The notes under the pieces were generated by a model. The model had not been told where the DNA came from and did not search any database. It saw only the letters and a program-made list of their open reading frames with translations. Made by a program: the position numbers and the translations under genes. Of a stretch of 40,238 nt of DNA, positions 11,301-19,304 are shown piece by piece. Numbering within the stretch: position 1 is the stretch's first letter; each line of letters begins with the position of its first letter. Source of the stretch: Rhizonema sp. PD37 (lineage in GTDB: Bacteria > Cyanobacteriota > Cyanobacteriia > Cyanobacteriales > Nostocaceae); NCBI GenBank assembly GCA_029379215.1, contig JAQYWO010000045.1:1-40238 (forward strand), in the 5' to 3' direction.

Positions 11301-14300
11301 TCGTCAGTACGATTTGATCATAGCGGCTAATGTATTACATGCTACCAAGGATTTACGTCAAACATTAAAACATCTACAGCAGTTGTTAGTTCCTGGCGGG
11401 CTGCTAGTACTATTAGAAGTAACCGTTCGCCAACGCTGGTTAGATTTGACATTTGGGTTGACAGAAGGTTGGTGGAAGTTTACTGATCTGAATTTGAGAT
11501 TATCCTCCCCTTTGCTTTCTCCTTACCAATGGCAGGATCTGTTAAAGGAAAGTCAATTTAAAGAAGTTGTGACTATTCCCAATAACCAGGAGAAAGTAGG
11601 AATTTTATCTACACAAACTGTCGTTATAGCGTCGGCTGCATCCGAAGTCCCTCTCACTGAAGCTCAAAAGCAACTCTGGATATTAGCTCAGTTGGGAGAA
11701 GATAGCTCAGTTGCCTACAACGAATCTGTAACGCTGCAAATACGAGGTTCGTTAAACACAACGGCAATGAGCAAGGCGGTACAGAAACTAGTTGACCGCC
11801 ACGAGGCACTGCGAACAAAAATCAGCCCTAAGGGGGATGTTCAAGAAATCTTACCTATCTTCAAAGTCGATTGTCCTGTATTAGACTTCAGTTGTGTAGA
11901 GGGTGATACCTACGAGGGACTGCGCTTACGTCAGGCTCAAGTCGCTGAGTGGCTCGACCAAGAAAGCCGAAAACCTTTTGACCTGACTTACGGTTCTCTA
12001 ATCCGTGTGCATCTTCTCAAATTAGAGCCAGAACTTTATTTATTGGTTTTGACTGCCCATCACATCGTGATCGATGGCTGGTCGATAAAAGTTATTCTCC
12101 GAGAATTAGGGGCTTTGTATTCAGCTGAGTCTCAAGGAATGAGTTGCCAGATCAAACCCCCAAAACAATTTCGGGAATACATAGAGTGGCAAAATAAGCA
12201 TTGCCAGAGACAGGAAATGAAAACTCACCAATCCTACTGGTTGGAGAAATTGACTGTACCCCCTGTATTAGATTTACCTGCTGACCGCACTCGCCCAACC
12301 ACCAAAACTTATCACGCCAGTCGGAAAACTATCAAGCTTGATGCTCAAGTCACTAAAAACCTCAAACTCTTCAGTCAGCAGCAGGGTTGCACCCTGCTAA
12401 TGACCCTGCTTTCAGTTTACATGACGTTTCTTCATCGACTGACAGGACAGGACGACATTATCGTGGGGGTTCCTACATCTGGGCGATCGCTCTTAGGAAG
12501 TGAGGGGATGGTTGGTTACTGTGCCCATTTCTTACCGATACGCAGTGAGTTGGTAGGTAATCCTACTTTTATAGAATATCTCCAACAGATGCGGGGTCAT
12601 TTATTAGCAGCTTACGAACACCAAGATTACCCGTTTGCCCAATTGCTAAATCAACTAAGCCTACCAAGGGATACCAGTCGCTCTCCTTTGGTTGACGTGA
12701 GCTTCAATTTAGATGTGCCTATGACTCTGCCACAAATATTTCAACTGGAGACTAGCTTATTCCCTCAAGTTATTAACTTTAAGGATGGGGATCTCCATTT
12801 AAATGTGGTAGACATAGGGGGTGAATTATTGGTGGATTGTGGTTATAACACCGACTTGTTCGATGCAGACACCATTGAGCGATGGCTGAATCATTTCCAG
12901 ACTTTGTTACCAGCAATTATCACTCAGCCAAAACAATATCTCAAAGAACTACCTCTACTTACTGCTGCTCAACGGCATCAGTTATTAGTAGAGTGGAATG
13001 ATACTCAAGCTGAGTATCCCTTTGATCAGTGTGTCCATCAATTGTTTGAGTTACAAGTTACGCGCACCCCCGATGCAGTGGCACTGATGTATGAAAATCA
13101 ACAACTTACCTACCGCGAGTTGAATAGTCGTGCTAATCAATTGGCGCATTACTTGCAAACTTTGGGAGTGTCCGCAGATGTGCTGGTAGGGTTATGTGTG
13201 GAACGTTCACTATTAATGGTGGTGGGATTGTTGGGAATTCTCAAAGCAGGTGGGGCTTATGTACCACTTGATCCTGACTATCCCCAAGAGCGTTTGAACT
13301 TTATGCTTGAAGATGCTCAAGTTCAAGTGCTGCTGACTCAACAGCCACTCCTTGAAAGACTACCTGAGAATCATACGCCGCTTGTCTGTTTGGACACTGA
13401 TTGGCAACTTATTTTCCAGTCGAGTGATCAAAACTTGGTTAATAGTACCACCCCAAATAATTTAGCCTATGTAATTTATACTTCTGGTTCTACAGGTCAG
13501 CCTAAGGGAGTAATGATTCAACATCAGTCCCTAGTTAATATTACGCAGACAGTAATTGTTGAATATGGGTTAAGCAATAGCGATCGCTCACTACAGTTTT
13601 CCTCTATTAGTTTTGATGTGGCAGCAGCAGAAATCTATCCTTGCCTGAGTTGCGGTGCAACCATAGTGCTGCGAACCGAGCAAATGTTGAGTTCTGTACA
13701 GATGTTTATGGAAAAATGCCGGGATTGGGACTTAACAGTCTTAGACTTGCCAACGGCATACTGGTATCAGGTAACTATTGAATTAGCCAGTACCAATTTG
13801 CTGTTACCCTATTCCATTCGGTTGGTAACTATTGGCGGAGAGCGTCTGCTTAACCAACAATTAAGAATCTGGCAGCAACATATCGGTGAGTATCCTCAGC
13901 TAATAGACGCATATGGTCCAACTGAAACAACTATAGCCGCAACACTATGCAGATTGCTGGGTTCCGTCACAACAGAAGTTGATGAGCAAAAAATATCAAT
14001 TGGACACCCCATTCATAATACTCAAATATACATACTAGACCAATATCTACAACCAGTCCCTATTGGTGTAGCAGGAGAACTGCACATCGGTGGTGCGGGT
14101 TTGGCACGAGGCTATCTCAACCGCCCAGAATTGACACAAGAAAAATTTATCCCTAACCCCTTTAGCACAAACTCAGATTCACGACTTTACAAAACAGGAG
14201 ATTTAGCACGATATTTGCCCGATGGCAACATTGAGTATCTAGGACGCATTGACAACCAAGTCAAAATCCGGGGCTTCCGCATTGAGTTGGGAGAAATTGA

Positions 14301-17300
14301 AGCAGTACTAAATCAACATAGCGATGTGCAAACATCTTGTGTGATCGCCTGTAAAGACACGACCGGGGATAAACGCTTAATCGCCTACGTGGTACCATAT
14401 CAACAGCACACACCGACAAACCGTGAACTTCGCCAGTACCTCTCCAGTCAACTGCCTCTTTACATGGTACCAAATGCTTTTGTGGTACTAGAAAGTTTGC
14501 CACTAACATCAAACGGCAAGGTAGATTACCGCTCCCTTCCAGCAGCAGATTTAGATACTGAACTCATAGACGAATTTGTTGCCCCACGCACATCAATCGA
14601 AAAAACGCTGGCGTTAGTTTGGGCTGAGGTGCTCAGAGTAGAGCAAGTGGGCATTTACGATAATTTCTTTGAACTTGGTGGACATTCTCTGCTAGCGACA
14701 CAAGTAATTTCTCGCTTGCAGGAAGCTTTCCAAATTTCGTTGCCATTGCGTTATCTATTTAAATCACCTACTGTTGCCCAGTTAAGTAATGTGATCTCAG
14801 TTGAACTTCAAACTGATTCACATCTGACGATTCCAGCGATTGTACCCGTCCCCAGAGAGAACGATCTACCCTTGTCATGGGCGCAGGAGCGCCTATGGTT
14901 TCTTCATCACTTGGAAGGCGAAAGTGGTGCCTACACAATGTCTTGTGCCGTGCGTTTAGTAGGAAATTTGAATGTCAAAGCTTTGGAACAATCACTCCAA
15001 GAAATAGTGCGCCGACATGAAGTTCTTCGTACTCGCTTTGAGATCAAGGCTAATCGGCCAGTACAAGCGATCGCCTCTCACATGACCATAAAATTGCCAG
15101 TGGTCGATCTACAACATACAGCATATCCCGAGAAACAAGTCAAGCAACTGGTAATAAAAGAAACCAATAAACCATTCGATCTGACCAATGGTTCTGTACT
15201 GCGAGTCATGCTTTGGCGAGTTTCTCAAGACGAATACATATTGCTGTTAGCTATTCATCATATTGCTGCTGATGGTTGGTCAATAGGCGTTTTGATCCGC
15301 GAATTGTCTGCCCATTATCGATCTATTTCGGCAAATAGTTCTGTTCTGCTACCAGAATTGTCTGTGCAGTATACCGACTTCGCCATATGGCAGCGCCAGT
15401 GGCTGACTAGTAACGTTCTGGAGCGTCAGTTAAGTTATTGGAAGCAACAGTTAGCAGGAGCGCCACCTCTATTAGAACTGCCTACAGACCGTTCTCGCCC
15501 AGCTGTACAGACTTTTCAAGGAGGTATAGAGCGATTTCAACTAGATAGCAAGCTAACTTCTGGGATCAAACAGCTAAGCAAAGAATCAGGAGCTACTCTA
15601 TTTATGACACTCCTGGCAGGTTTTGTGGCGTTACTTTCTCGCTACAGTGGACAAACAGATCTTGTCGTCGGCTCTCCTATTGCTAATCGCAACCGTCAAG
15701 AAATAGAACCATTGATTGGATTCTTTGTCAATACTTTGGCACTAAGATTCGATCTGTCCCAAGAACCAACCTTTCAAGCCTTACTGGCACAAGTGCGGCA
15801 GATCACCCTAGATGCCTATGAAAACCAGGATTTGCCCTTTGAGATGTTAGTTGAAGAGTTGCAACCCGAGCGAAAGTTGAATCGCAATCCACTTGTTCAG
15901 GTGGTGTTTGCTCTGCAAAATGCCCCAACCTTCCCTTGGGATTTGCCTGGTTTAAGCGTGGAGCAACTGTCTTGGCATCTGGAGACGGTTCGGGTGGACT
16001 TAGAAGTACACTTCTGGGAAACTCCAGAAGGACTCAACGGCTTTTGCTGTTACAGCAGCGATTTATTTGATGCGGCAACAATTGTCCGCATGATGCAGCA
16101 ATTTCAGATTTTACTAGAGGCGATTGTCGCGAATCCAAAACAACCAATCAATCAATTACCCCTACTCACAACAGCCCAAAAGCAGCAATTGTTGATGGAG
16201 TGGAACGCGACTAAAACGGATTATCCGAGTTCTCAATGTATCCATCAACTGTTTGAAGCTCAAGTGGTACGGACTCCTGATGCAGTAGCAGTAGTCTTTG
16301 GAGAGCAACAACTCACCTATCGGGAGTTGAATGCACAGGCAAATCAATTAGCACATTATTTGCAAAAATTGGGTGTGAAACCAGAAACGCTTTTAGGCAT
16401 CTGTGTTGAACGCTCTGTGTCCGCAATCGTAGGATTATTAGGAATTCTCAAAGCAGGTGGTGCTTATGTGCCTCTAGATCCAAAGTATCCCCCTGAGCGC
16501 ATTGCTTATATGTTGAGTGATTCTCAGGTGCAGGTGCTGCTGACGCAGTCTAAGTTAATGGACAAATTGCCCAAACATAAGGCACAGGTGATTTGTTTAG
16601 ATAAAGACTGGGGAGTCATTGAAGAGAAGAGTAAAGAAAACCCAATCAGTGGTGCTACGCCCAATAATTTAGCTTATGTAATTTACACCTCCGGTTCTAC
16701 AGGGCAACCTAAAGGGGTTTTAGTCGTTCACCAGGGATTATGCAACTTAGCCTCAGCACAAAATAGGCTCTTTGATGTGCAGCCAGACAGTCGCATTCTT
16801 CAGTTCGCTTCTTTAAGCTTCGATGCTTCAATCTGGGAAATTGTTATGGCTGTTTGTTCGGGAGCAACACTTGTTTTGGGAACGCCAGAATCATTACTTC
16901 CGGGTAAAGATTTAATGCAGTTACTGCATTACCAGTCCATAACTCACGTTACACTTCCTCCCTCAGCACTGGCAGTTATGCCTACAGGTAAATTGCCAGC
17001 CTTACAGAATATTGTTGTGGCGGGAGAAGCTCTATCAGCCGATCTGGTGGGACAATGGTCTCAAAACCGACGCTTGTTTAACGCCTATGGACCTACTGAA
17101 TCCACTGTCTGTGCGACGGTAGCTTTTTGTAGCGACGGCAGCCAGAAACCACCTATTGGTCGCCCTATTGCTAATACACAGATCTACATTTTAGATCCAC
17201 ATTGCCAACCAACTCCCATCGGTGTTCCGGGCGAACTATACATCGCGGGTATTGGTTTGGCTCGTGGCTACATGAACCGCCCTGATTTAACTGCCGAGAA

Positions 17301-19302
17301 ATTTATTCGCCATCCCTTCAGTTCAAAGCCTGATGATCGCATTTATAAAACTGGAGATAAAGCTCGTTACCTAAGTGATGGGAATATTGAGTTTCTCGGG
17401 CGGATAGATCATCAGGTGAAGGTTCGCGGTTTTCGCATCGAAACAGGAGAAGTTGAAGCAGTTTTGAGTCAACACCCCTTGGTGCGGGAGAGTGTTGTCG
17501 TAGCAAGAGAAGATATCCCTGGAGATCAACGGTTAGTGGCTTATTTAGTGCCGGAACTCAAAAGCGAAGCATTATCCGAGCAGGTTTCCCAATGGCAGAA
17601 TGAGTACGTTTCAGATTGGCAAACGCTTTATGAACAAGCCTATAGTCAGTCTCAAGCATATACAGATGACCTAACGTTCAATATTGCTGGTTGGAACAGT
17701 AGTTATACAGGACAGCCTATCCCAACTCAAGAGATGCAAGAGTGGGTTGATAGTACGGTGAAGCGAATTCTGGCTGTGTTCCCGAAGCGGGTGTTAGAAA
17801 TTGGTTGTGGCACGGGGTTATTATTATCTCGCGTTGCCGGTCACTGTCAACAGTATTGGGGAACCGATTATTCCAAAGCAGCCTTAAAGCATGTTGAGCA
17901 GTTCTGCCACGCAGTTGATAGTTTAGAACATGTTCGGTTGCTGCACAAAACGGCGGATAACTTTGAAGGTATCCCCAAAGCAGAATTTGACACTGTGATT
18001 TTGAACTCAGTTATACAGTATTTCCCCAGTGTTGAGTATCTGTTGCAAGTTTTAGAAGGAGTAATAGCAACGATTGACGATCAGGGTACTATTTTCGTGG
18101 GTGATGTCCGAAGTTTACCGTTATTGGAGCCATACCATGCAGCTGTGCAGTTGTCCCAAGTCCCTGAGTCCAAAAGTGTTGAGCAATGGCAGCAGCAGGT
18201 ACATCAGAGTATAGACGGGGAAGAAGAATTGCTCATCGACCCCAGGTTTTTCATCGCCCTTACACAACGCTTTCCCCAGATTAGTTGGGTGGAGATTCAA
18301 CCCAAACGCGGTCGCTTTCAAAATGAGTTAACTCAATTTCGCTATGATGTCAACATCTATATAAATACTAATGTCCAAACAAGGGTAGTTCCTTGGTTAA
18401 ACTGGCAACTTGACCAACTTTCATTTACACAAATTCAAAACCAGTTGCTTCAAGAGCAGCCAGAACTTTTAGGAATTAGGCGCGTACCAAATCAACGGGT
18501 ACAGCAAGCACTACAGATTTGGGAATGCTTGGAACATCCCCCTGATGTCGAGACAGTGAGCCAACTGCGGCAACTTATAGCACAACAGTCAGCAGGTGGG
18601 ATAAATCCAGAGCAGTTTTGGGAACTAGGGCAGCATCTAGGCTACACTGTTCACCTAAGTTGGTGGGAGAGTAGTCAAGATGGTTGCTTTGATGTGGTGT
18701 TTTGCCGTACCAGTTCGACGCCCACGTCTGATACTCAAAAGGCGATGCCTACACCGGGTGCCTACACCTTCTGGGACAACGAGACAGTCACGGACATTCC
18801 CTGGAGTGATTACACTAATAATCCCTTGCGGGGTAAGTTAGTCCGGAAGTTAGTGCCTCAAGTGCGCGAATTGCTCCTTCTCAAGCTACCCAATTACATG
18901 GTGCCTCAAGCTTTTGTCCTCCTGAATGATTTACCCTTAACACCCAATGGCAAGGTAGATCGCCGCTCCCTCCCAACACCTGATACAGCTACCAGAAATC
19001 TCTCAACTGGCTTTGTTTTGCCTCGCACTCCCATTGAAGCTCAACTGGCTCAAATCTGGAGTGAAGTCCTAGGAATAGAACGAATTGGAGTCAAGGACAA
19101 CTTCTTTGAGATCGGTGGGCATTCTCTGCTAGCTACCCAAGTTATATCACGTATAAACTCAGCTTTTGGACTTGACCTATCTATACAGGTGATATTTGAG
19201 TCTCCAACAGTGACTGGTATAGCTGTATACATGGAAGTTATGGATTGGGCAGTAAAAGATTTAACAAATACAGAAGTCAGTAGCGAAGTAGTGGAGTTTT
19301 AA
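5398..19302 (+). CDS. Hybrid PKS/NRPS: KS-AT-ACP-AMT-cMT-C-A-PCP-C-A(NMT)-PCP
   Basis: Core megasynthase of 4634 residues. An N-terminal coiled-coil docking segment precedes the KS (37-460; Cys210 in DTTCSSS, His345, His385). The AT (about 578-880; Ser689 in GHSVGE) has HAFHSP at 789-794, a malonyl-CoA signature. The ACP Ser is S1010. A long low-complexity linker leads to a PLP aminotransferase of the glutamate-1-semialdehyde type (about 1215-1650; Asp1454, Lys1482 in YGKIIGGG), expected to turn the beta-keto group into a beta-amine. A C-methyltransferase follows (about 1700-2070; LEIGGGTGG at 1903-1911). C1 has HHIVIDG (2221-2227). A1 (about 2545-3050) has pocket residues read by eye as DVADVIAIA, substrate unassigned. 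PCP1 Ser is S3097. C2 has HHIAADG (3287-3293). A2 (about 3610-4530) reads DAWTVAAVC, close to Phe codes, and carries an inserted N-methyltransferase (LEIGCGTG at 4133-4140). PCP2 Ser is S4576. No KR, DH, ER or epimerase was seen. The aminotransferase-then-cMT order differs from McyE-type proteins, where the cMT precedes the ACP. The short C-terminal tail probably docks with the TubC-type N terminus of the next protein. Confidence 0.95.
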   Translation: MSNTSDNINYRLLLKNAYLELTNARSKLDAIEQARTEPIAIVGMGCRFPGGVNNPEAFWHLLYEGRHATKEVPSNRWDIDFYYDPDPEVPGKMYTRYGGFLNEVDKFDPQFFGISPREATSIDPQQRLLLEVTWEALENASIAVEGLRGSQTGVFIGVGFDDYSQLSINSGDPTCIDAYTLLGNSQSIAVGRLSYILGLQGPTMQLDTTCSSSLLGVHLACSSLRSRECNLAIAGGVNLMLSPTTTIGFCKLKALAPDDRCKSFDADADGYVRGEGCGIIVLKRLSEAIADGDNILATIRGSAVNHDGQSNGLTAPNGSAQEAVIRQALFNAGVEPTQIQYVEAHGTGTPLGDPIEVLALGKVLAQGRSEGDRLAIGSVKTNIGHLEAAAGIASLMKVVLALQHKLIPPTLHLKQPNPYIPWQKLPIEVPTVPTPWSTKQHPHLAGVSSFGMSGTNVHLIIEEAPVESQESKSQDGESSTADTTERPVYLLTLSAKSEKALQQVIRSYQEFLLNHPEVFLADVCFTANTGRSHFAHRLAVVARTTSELGEKLSVIAAGNETVGLVSGEVSRKRPKIAFLFTGQGSQYINMGRELYNTHPIFRQTLDQCDEILRPFLEHSLLEVLYPPQVEEMGIWGAGEKFVENSPSSSSSVPIDQTAYTQPALFAFEYALYQLWKSWGIEPDVVMGHSVGEYMAATVAGIFSLEDGLKLIAHRGRLMQQLPPGGEMVSLTASEEEVRQIIAPLQDKVAIAAINGPESVVISGASEDIGTICHKLEAQGIKTKLLQVSHAFHSPLMTPMLKEFEQVANHVTYKRPQIPLISNVTGQLADEQITTPEYWVSHVRQTVRFATGMQTLHQQGCDLFLEIGAKPILLSMGHQCLPEKECFWLPSLRTGIPEWQQLLSSLSQLYVQGVKVDWLGFEGDYPHAKVELPTYPFQRQRYWIQQVEQTMNEKDLAVNGNKPKSKLDATYTPSRREEILATLQALVGNSLQVSPSDVNIHAPFLEMGADSIILVDAVRQIENTYDIKIAIRQLFEDLTTIYTLATYIDQNLSSQWVEPSPQRPNLNVQPQQPEQLTSAHSTAESSLHSKQDSEYKGTTSSETTLERIMTQQIQAMSQLMSQQLEVLRGNGSTSKSSLSSHEQFQSTPAITPAVDSQKKEQHNQISELTPSSTPAKPELKQPSPQVFSPLSSFPGADIQANVLSLRQQHHIEILSDHYNKRHPKSKQLAQSYRPVLADSRATAGFRLSIKEMVYPIAGERAEGSRFWDVDGNEYVDITMGFGVLLFGHDPQFVTEAVEKHYQQGLKIGPQSKLAGEVAQLICELTGMERVTFCNSGTEAVMTALRLARSATGRSKIALFAGSYHGQFDGILATALEGKITAVPLASGVSQNFVENVLVLDYGNPKSIEILQVHAQELAAVLVEPVQSRRPDLQPKEFLQQLRQLTQASGTALIFDEVLTGFRIHSGGAQTWFGIKADIVTYGKIIGGGTPIGVVAGKAIYMNGIDGGLWNYGDASFPQAEKIFFAGTFNKNHTGMVAALAVLQHLKKQGPSLQQQLNQRTSELAQTLNSYFEQEDVPIRIVHFGSLFRFAFSGNLDLFFYHLIDKGVYIWEGRNCFLSTAHTDADINYVIQAVKDSVKELRNGGFFQSGLSELLTTNKIADVTTVLSDKNLTPSALFSNTQQTIDAQASEELTDHRGSRDECRLRDYMPTPPEIGDRLLSEFTQATCQQKIKVYGEAVTQLEALSITYVLRAFQQMGWEFQPSRRFSTKFIVEQLGIIEQHQRLLLRLLEMLAEEKVLYQVDDYWEVTQVVEIPNIQAQEIAFLAQYPEVEAELTLLQRCGQKLAQVLQGECHPLELLFPKGNTTTLTKLYQDSPGSQVMNTLVQKAVSGVIECLPQECKVRILEIGGGTGGTTSYILPHLLNHQAEYVFTDISPVLISKAQKKFGDYPFVCCQILDIEQDPKTQTNDFRQYDLIIAANVLHATKDLRQTLKHLQQLLVPGGLLVLLEVTVRQRWLDLTFGLTEGWWKFTDLNLRLSSPLLSPYQWQDLLKESQFKEVVTIPNNQEKVGILSTQTVVIASAASEVPLTEAQKQLWILAQLGEDSSVAYNESVTLQIRGSLNTTAMSKAVQKLVDRHEALRTKISPKGDVQEILPIFKVDCPVLDFSCVEGDTYEGLRLRQAQVAEWLDQESRKPFDLTYGSLIRVHLLKLEPELYLLVLTAHHIVIDGWSIKVILRELGALYSAESQGMSCQIKPPKQFREYIEWQNKHCQRQEMKTHQSYWLEKLTVPPVLDLPADRTRPTTKTYHASRKTIKLDAQVTKNLKLFSQQQGCTLLMTLLSVYMTFLHRLTGQDDIIVGVPTSGRSLLGSEGMVGYCAHFLPIRSELVGNPTFIEYLQQMRGHLLAAYEHQDYPFAQLLNQLSLPRDTSRSPLVDVSFNLDVPMTLPQIFQLETSLFPQVINFKDGDLHLNVVDIGGELLVDCGYNTDLFDADTIERWLNHFQTLLPAIITQPKQYLKELPLLTAAQRHQLLVEWNDTQAEYPFDQCVHQLFELQVTRTPDAVALMYENQQLTYRELNSRANQLAHYLQTLGVSADVLVGLCVERSLLMVVGLLGILKAGGAYVPLDPDYPQERLNFMLEDAQVQVLLTQQPLLERLPENHTPLVCLDTDWQLIFQSSDQNLVNSTTPNNLAYVIYTSGSTGQPKGVMIQHQSLVNITQTVIVEYGLSNSDRSLQFSSISFDVAAAEIYPCLSCGATIVLRTEQMLSSVQMFMEKCRDWDLTVLDLPTAYWYQVTIELASTNLLLPYSIRLVTIGGERLLNQQLRIWQQHIGEYPQLIDAYGPTETTIAATLCRLLGSVTTEVDEQKISIGHPIHNTQIYILDQYLQPVPIGVAGELHIGGAGLARGYLNRPELTQEKFIPNPFSTNSDSRLYKTGDLARYLPDGNIEYLGRIDNQVKIRGFRIELGEIEAVLNQHSDVQTSCVIACKDTTGDKRLIAYVVPYQQHTPTNRELRQYLSSQLPLYMVPNAFVVLESLPLTSNGKVDYRSLPAADLDTELIDEFVAPRTSIEKTLALVWAEVLRVEQVGIYDNFFELGGHSLLATQVISRLQEAFQISLPLRYLFKSPTVAQLSNVISVELQTDSHLTIPAIVPVPRENDLPLSWAQERLWFLHHLEGESGAYTMSCAVRLVGNLNVKALEQSLQEIVRRHEVLRTRFEIKANRPVQAIASHMTIKLPVVDLQHTAYPEKQVKQLVIKETNKPFDLTNGSVLRVMLWRVSQDEYILLLAIHHIAADGWSIGVLIRELSAHYRSISANSSVLLPELSVQYTDFAIWQRQWLTSNVLERQLSYWKQQLAGAPPLLELPTDRSRPAVQTFQGGIERFQLDSKLTSGIKQLSKESGATLFMTLLAGFVALLSRYSGQTDLVVGSPIANRNRQEIEPLIGFFVNTLALRFDLSQEPTFQALLAQVRQITLDAYENQDLPFEMLVEELQPERKLNRNPLVQVVFALQNAPTFPWDLPGLSVEQLSWHLETVRVDLEVHFWETPEGLNGFCCYSSDLFDAATIVRMMQQFQILLEAIVANPKQPINQLPLLTTAQKQQLLMEWNATKTDYPSSQCIHQLFEAQVVRTPDAVAVVFGEQQLTYRELNAQANQLAHYLQKLGVKPETLLGICVERSVSAIVGLLGILKAGGAYVPLDPKYPPERIAYMLSDSQVQVLLTQSKLMDKLPKHKAQVICLDKDWGVIEEKSKENPISGATPNNLAYVIYTSGSTGQPKGVLVVHQGLCNLASAQNRLFDVQPDSRILQFASLSFDASIWEIVMAVCSGATLVLGTPESLLPGKDLMQLLHYQSITHVTLPPSALAVMPTGKLPALQNIVVAGEALSADLVGQWSQNRRLFNAYGPTESTVCATVAFCSDGSQKPPIGRPIANTQIYILDPHCQPTPIGVPGELYIAGIGLARGYMNRPDLTAEKFIRHPFSSKPDDRIYKTGDKARYLSDGNIEFLGRIDHQVKVRGFRIETGEVEAVLSQHPLVRESVVVAREDIPGDQRLVAYLVPELKSEALSEQVSQWQNEYVSDWQTLYEQAYSQSQAYTDDLTFNIAGWNSSYTGQPIPTQEMQEWVDSTVKRILAVFPKRVLEIGCGTGLLLSRVAGHCQQYWGTDYSKAALKHVEQFCHAVDSLEHVRLLHKTADNFEGIPKAEFDTVILNSVIQYFPSVEYLLQVLEGVIATIDDQGTIFVGDVRSLPLLEPYHAAVQLSQVPESKSVEQWQQQVHQSIDGEEELLIDPRFFIALTQRFPQISWVEIQPKRGRFQNELTQFRYDVNIYINTNVQTRVVPWLNWQLDQLSFTQIQNQLLQEQPELLGIRRVPNQRVQQALQIWECLEHPPDVETVSQLRQLIAQQSAGGINPEQFWELGQHLGYTVHLSWWESSQDGCFDVVFCRTSSTPTSDTQKAMPTPGAYTFWDNETVTDIPWSDYTNNPLRGKLVRKLVPQVRELLLLKLPNYMVPQAFVLLNDLPLTPNGKVDRRSLPTPDTATRNLSTGFVLPRTPIEAQLAQIWSEVLGIERIGVKDNFFEIGGHSLLATQVISRINSAFGLDLSIQVIFESPTVTGIAVYMEVMDWAVKDLTNTEVSSEVVEF

Positions 19303-19304
19303 AA

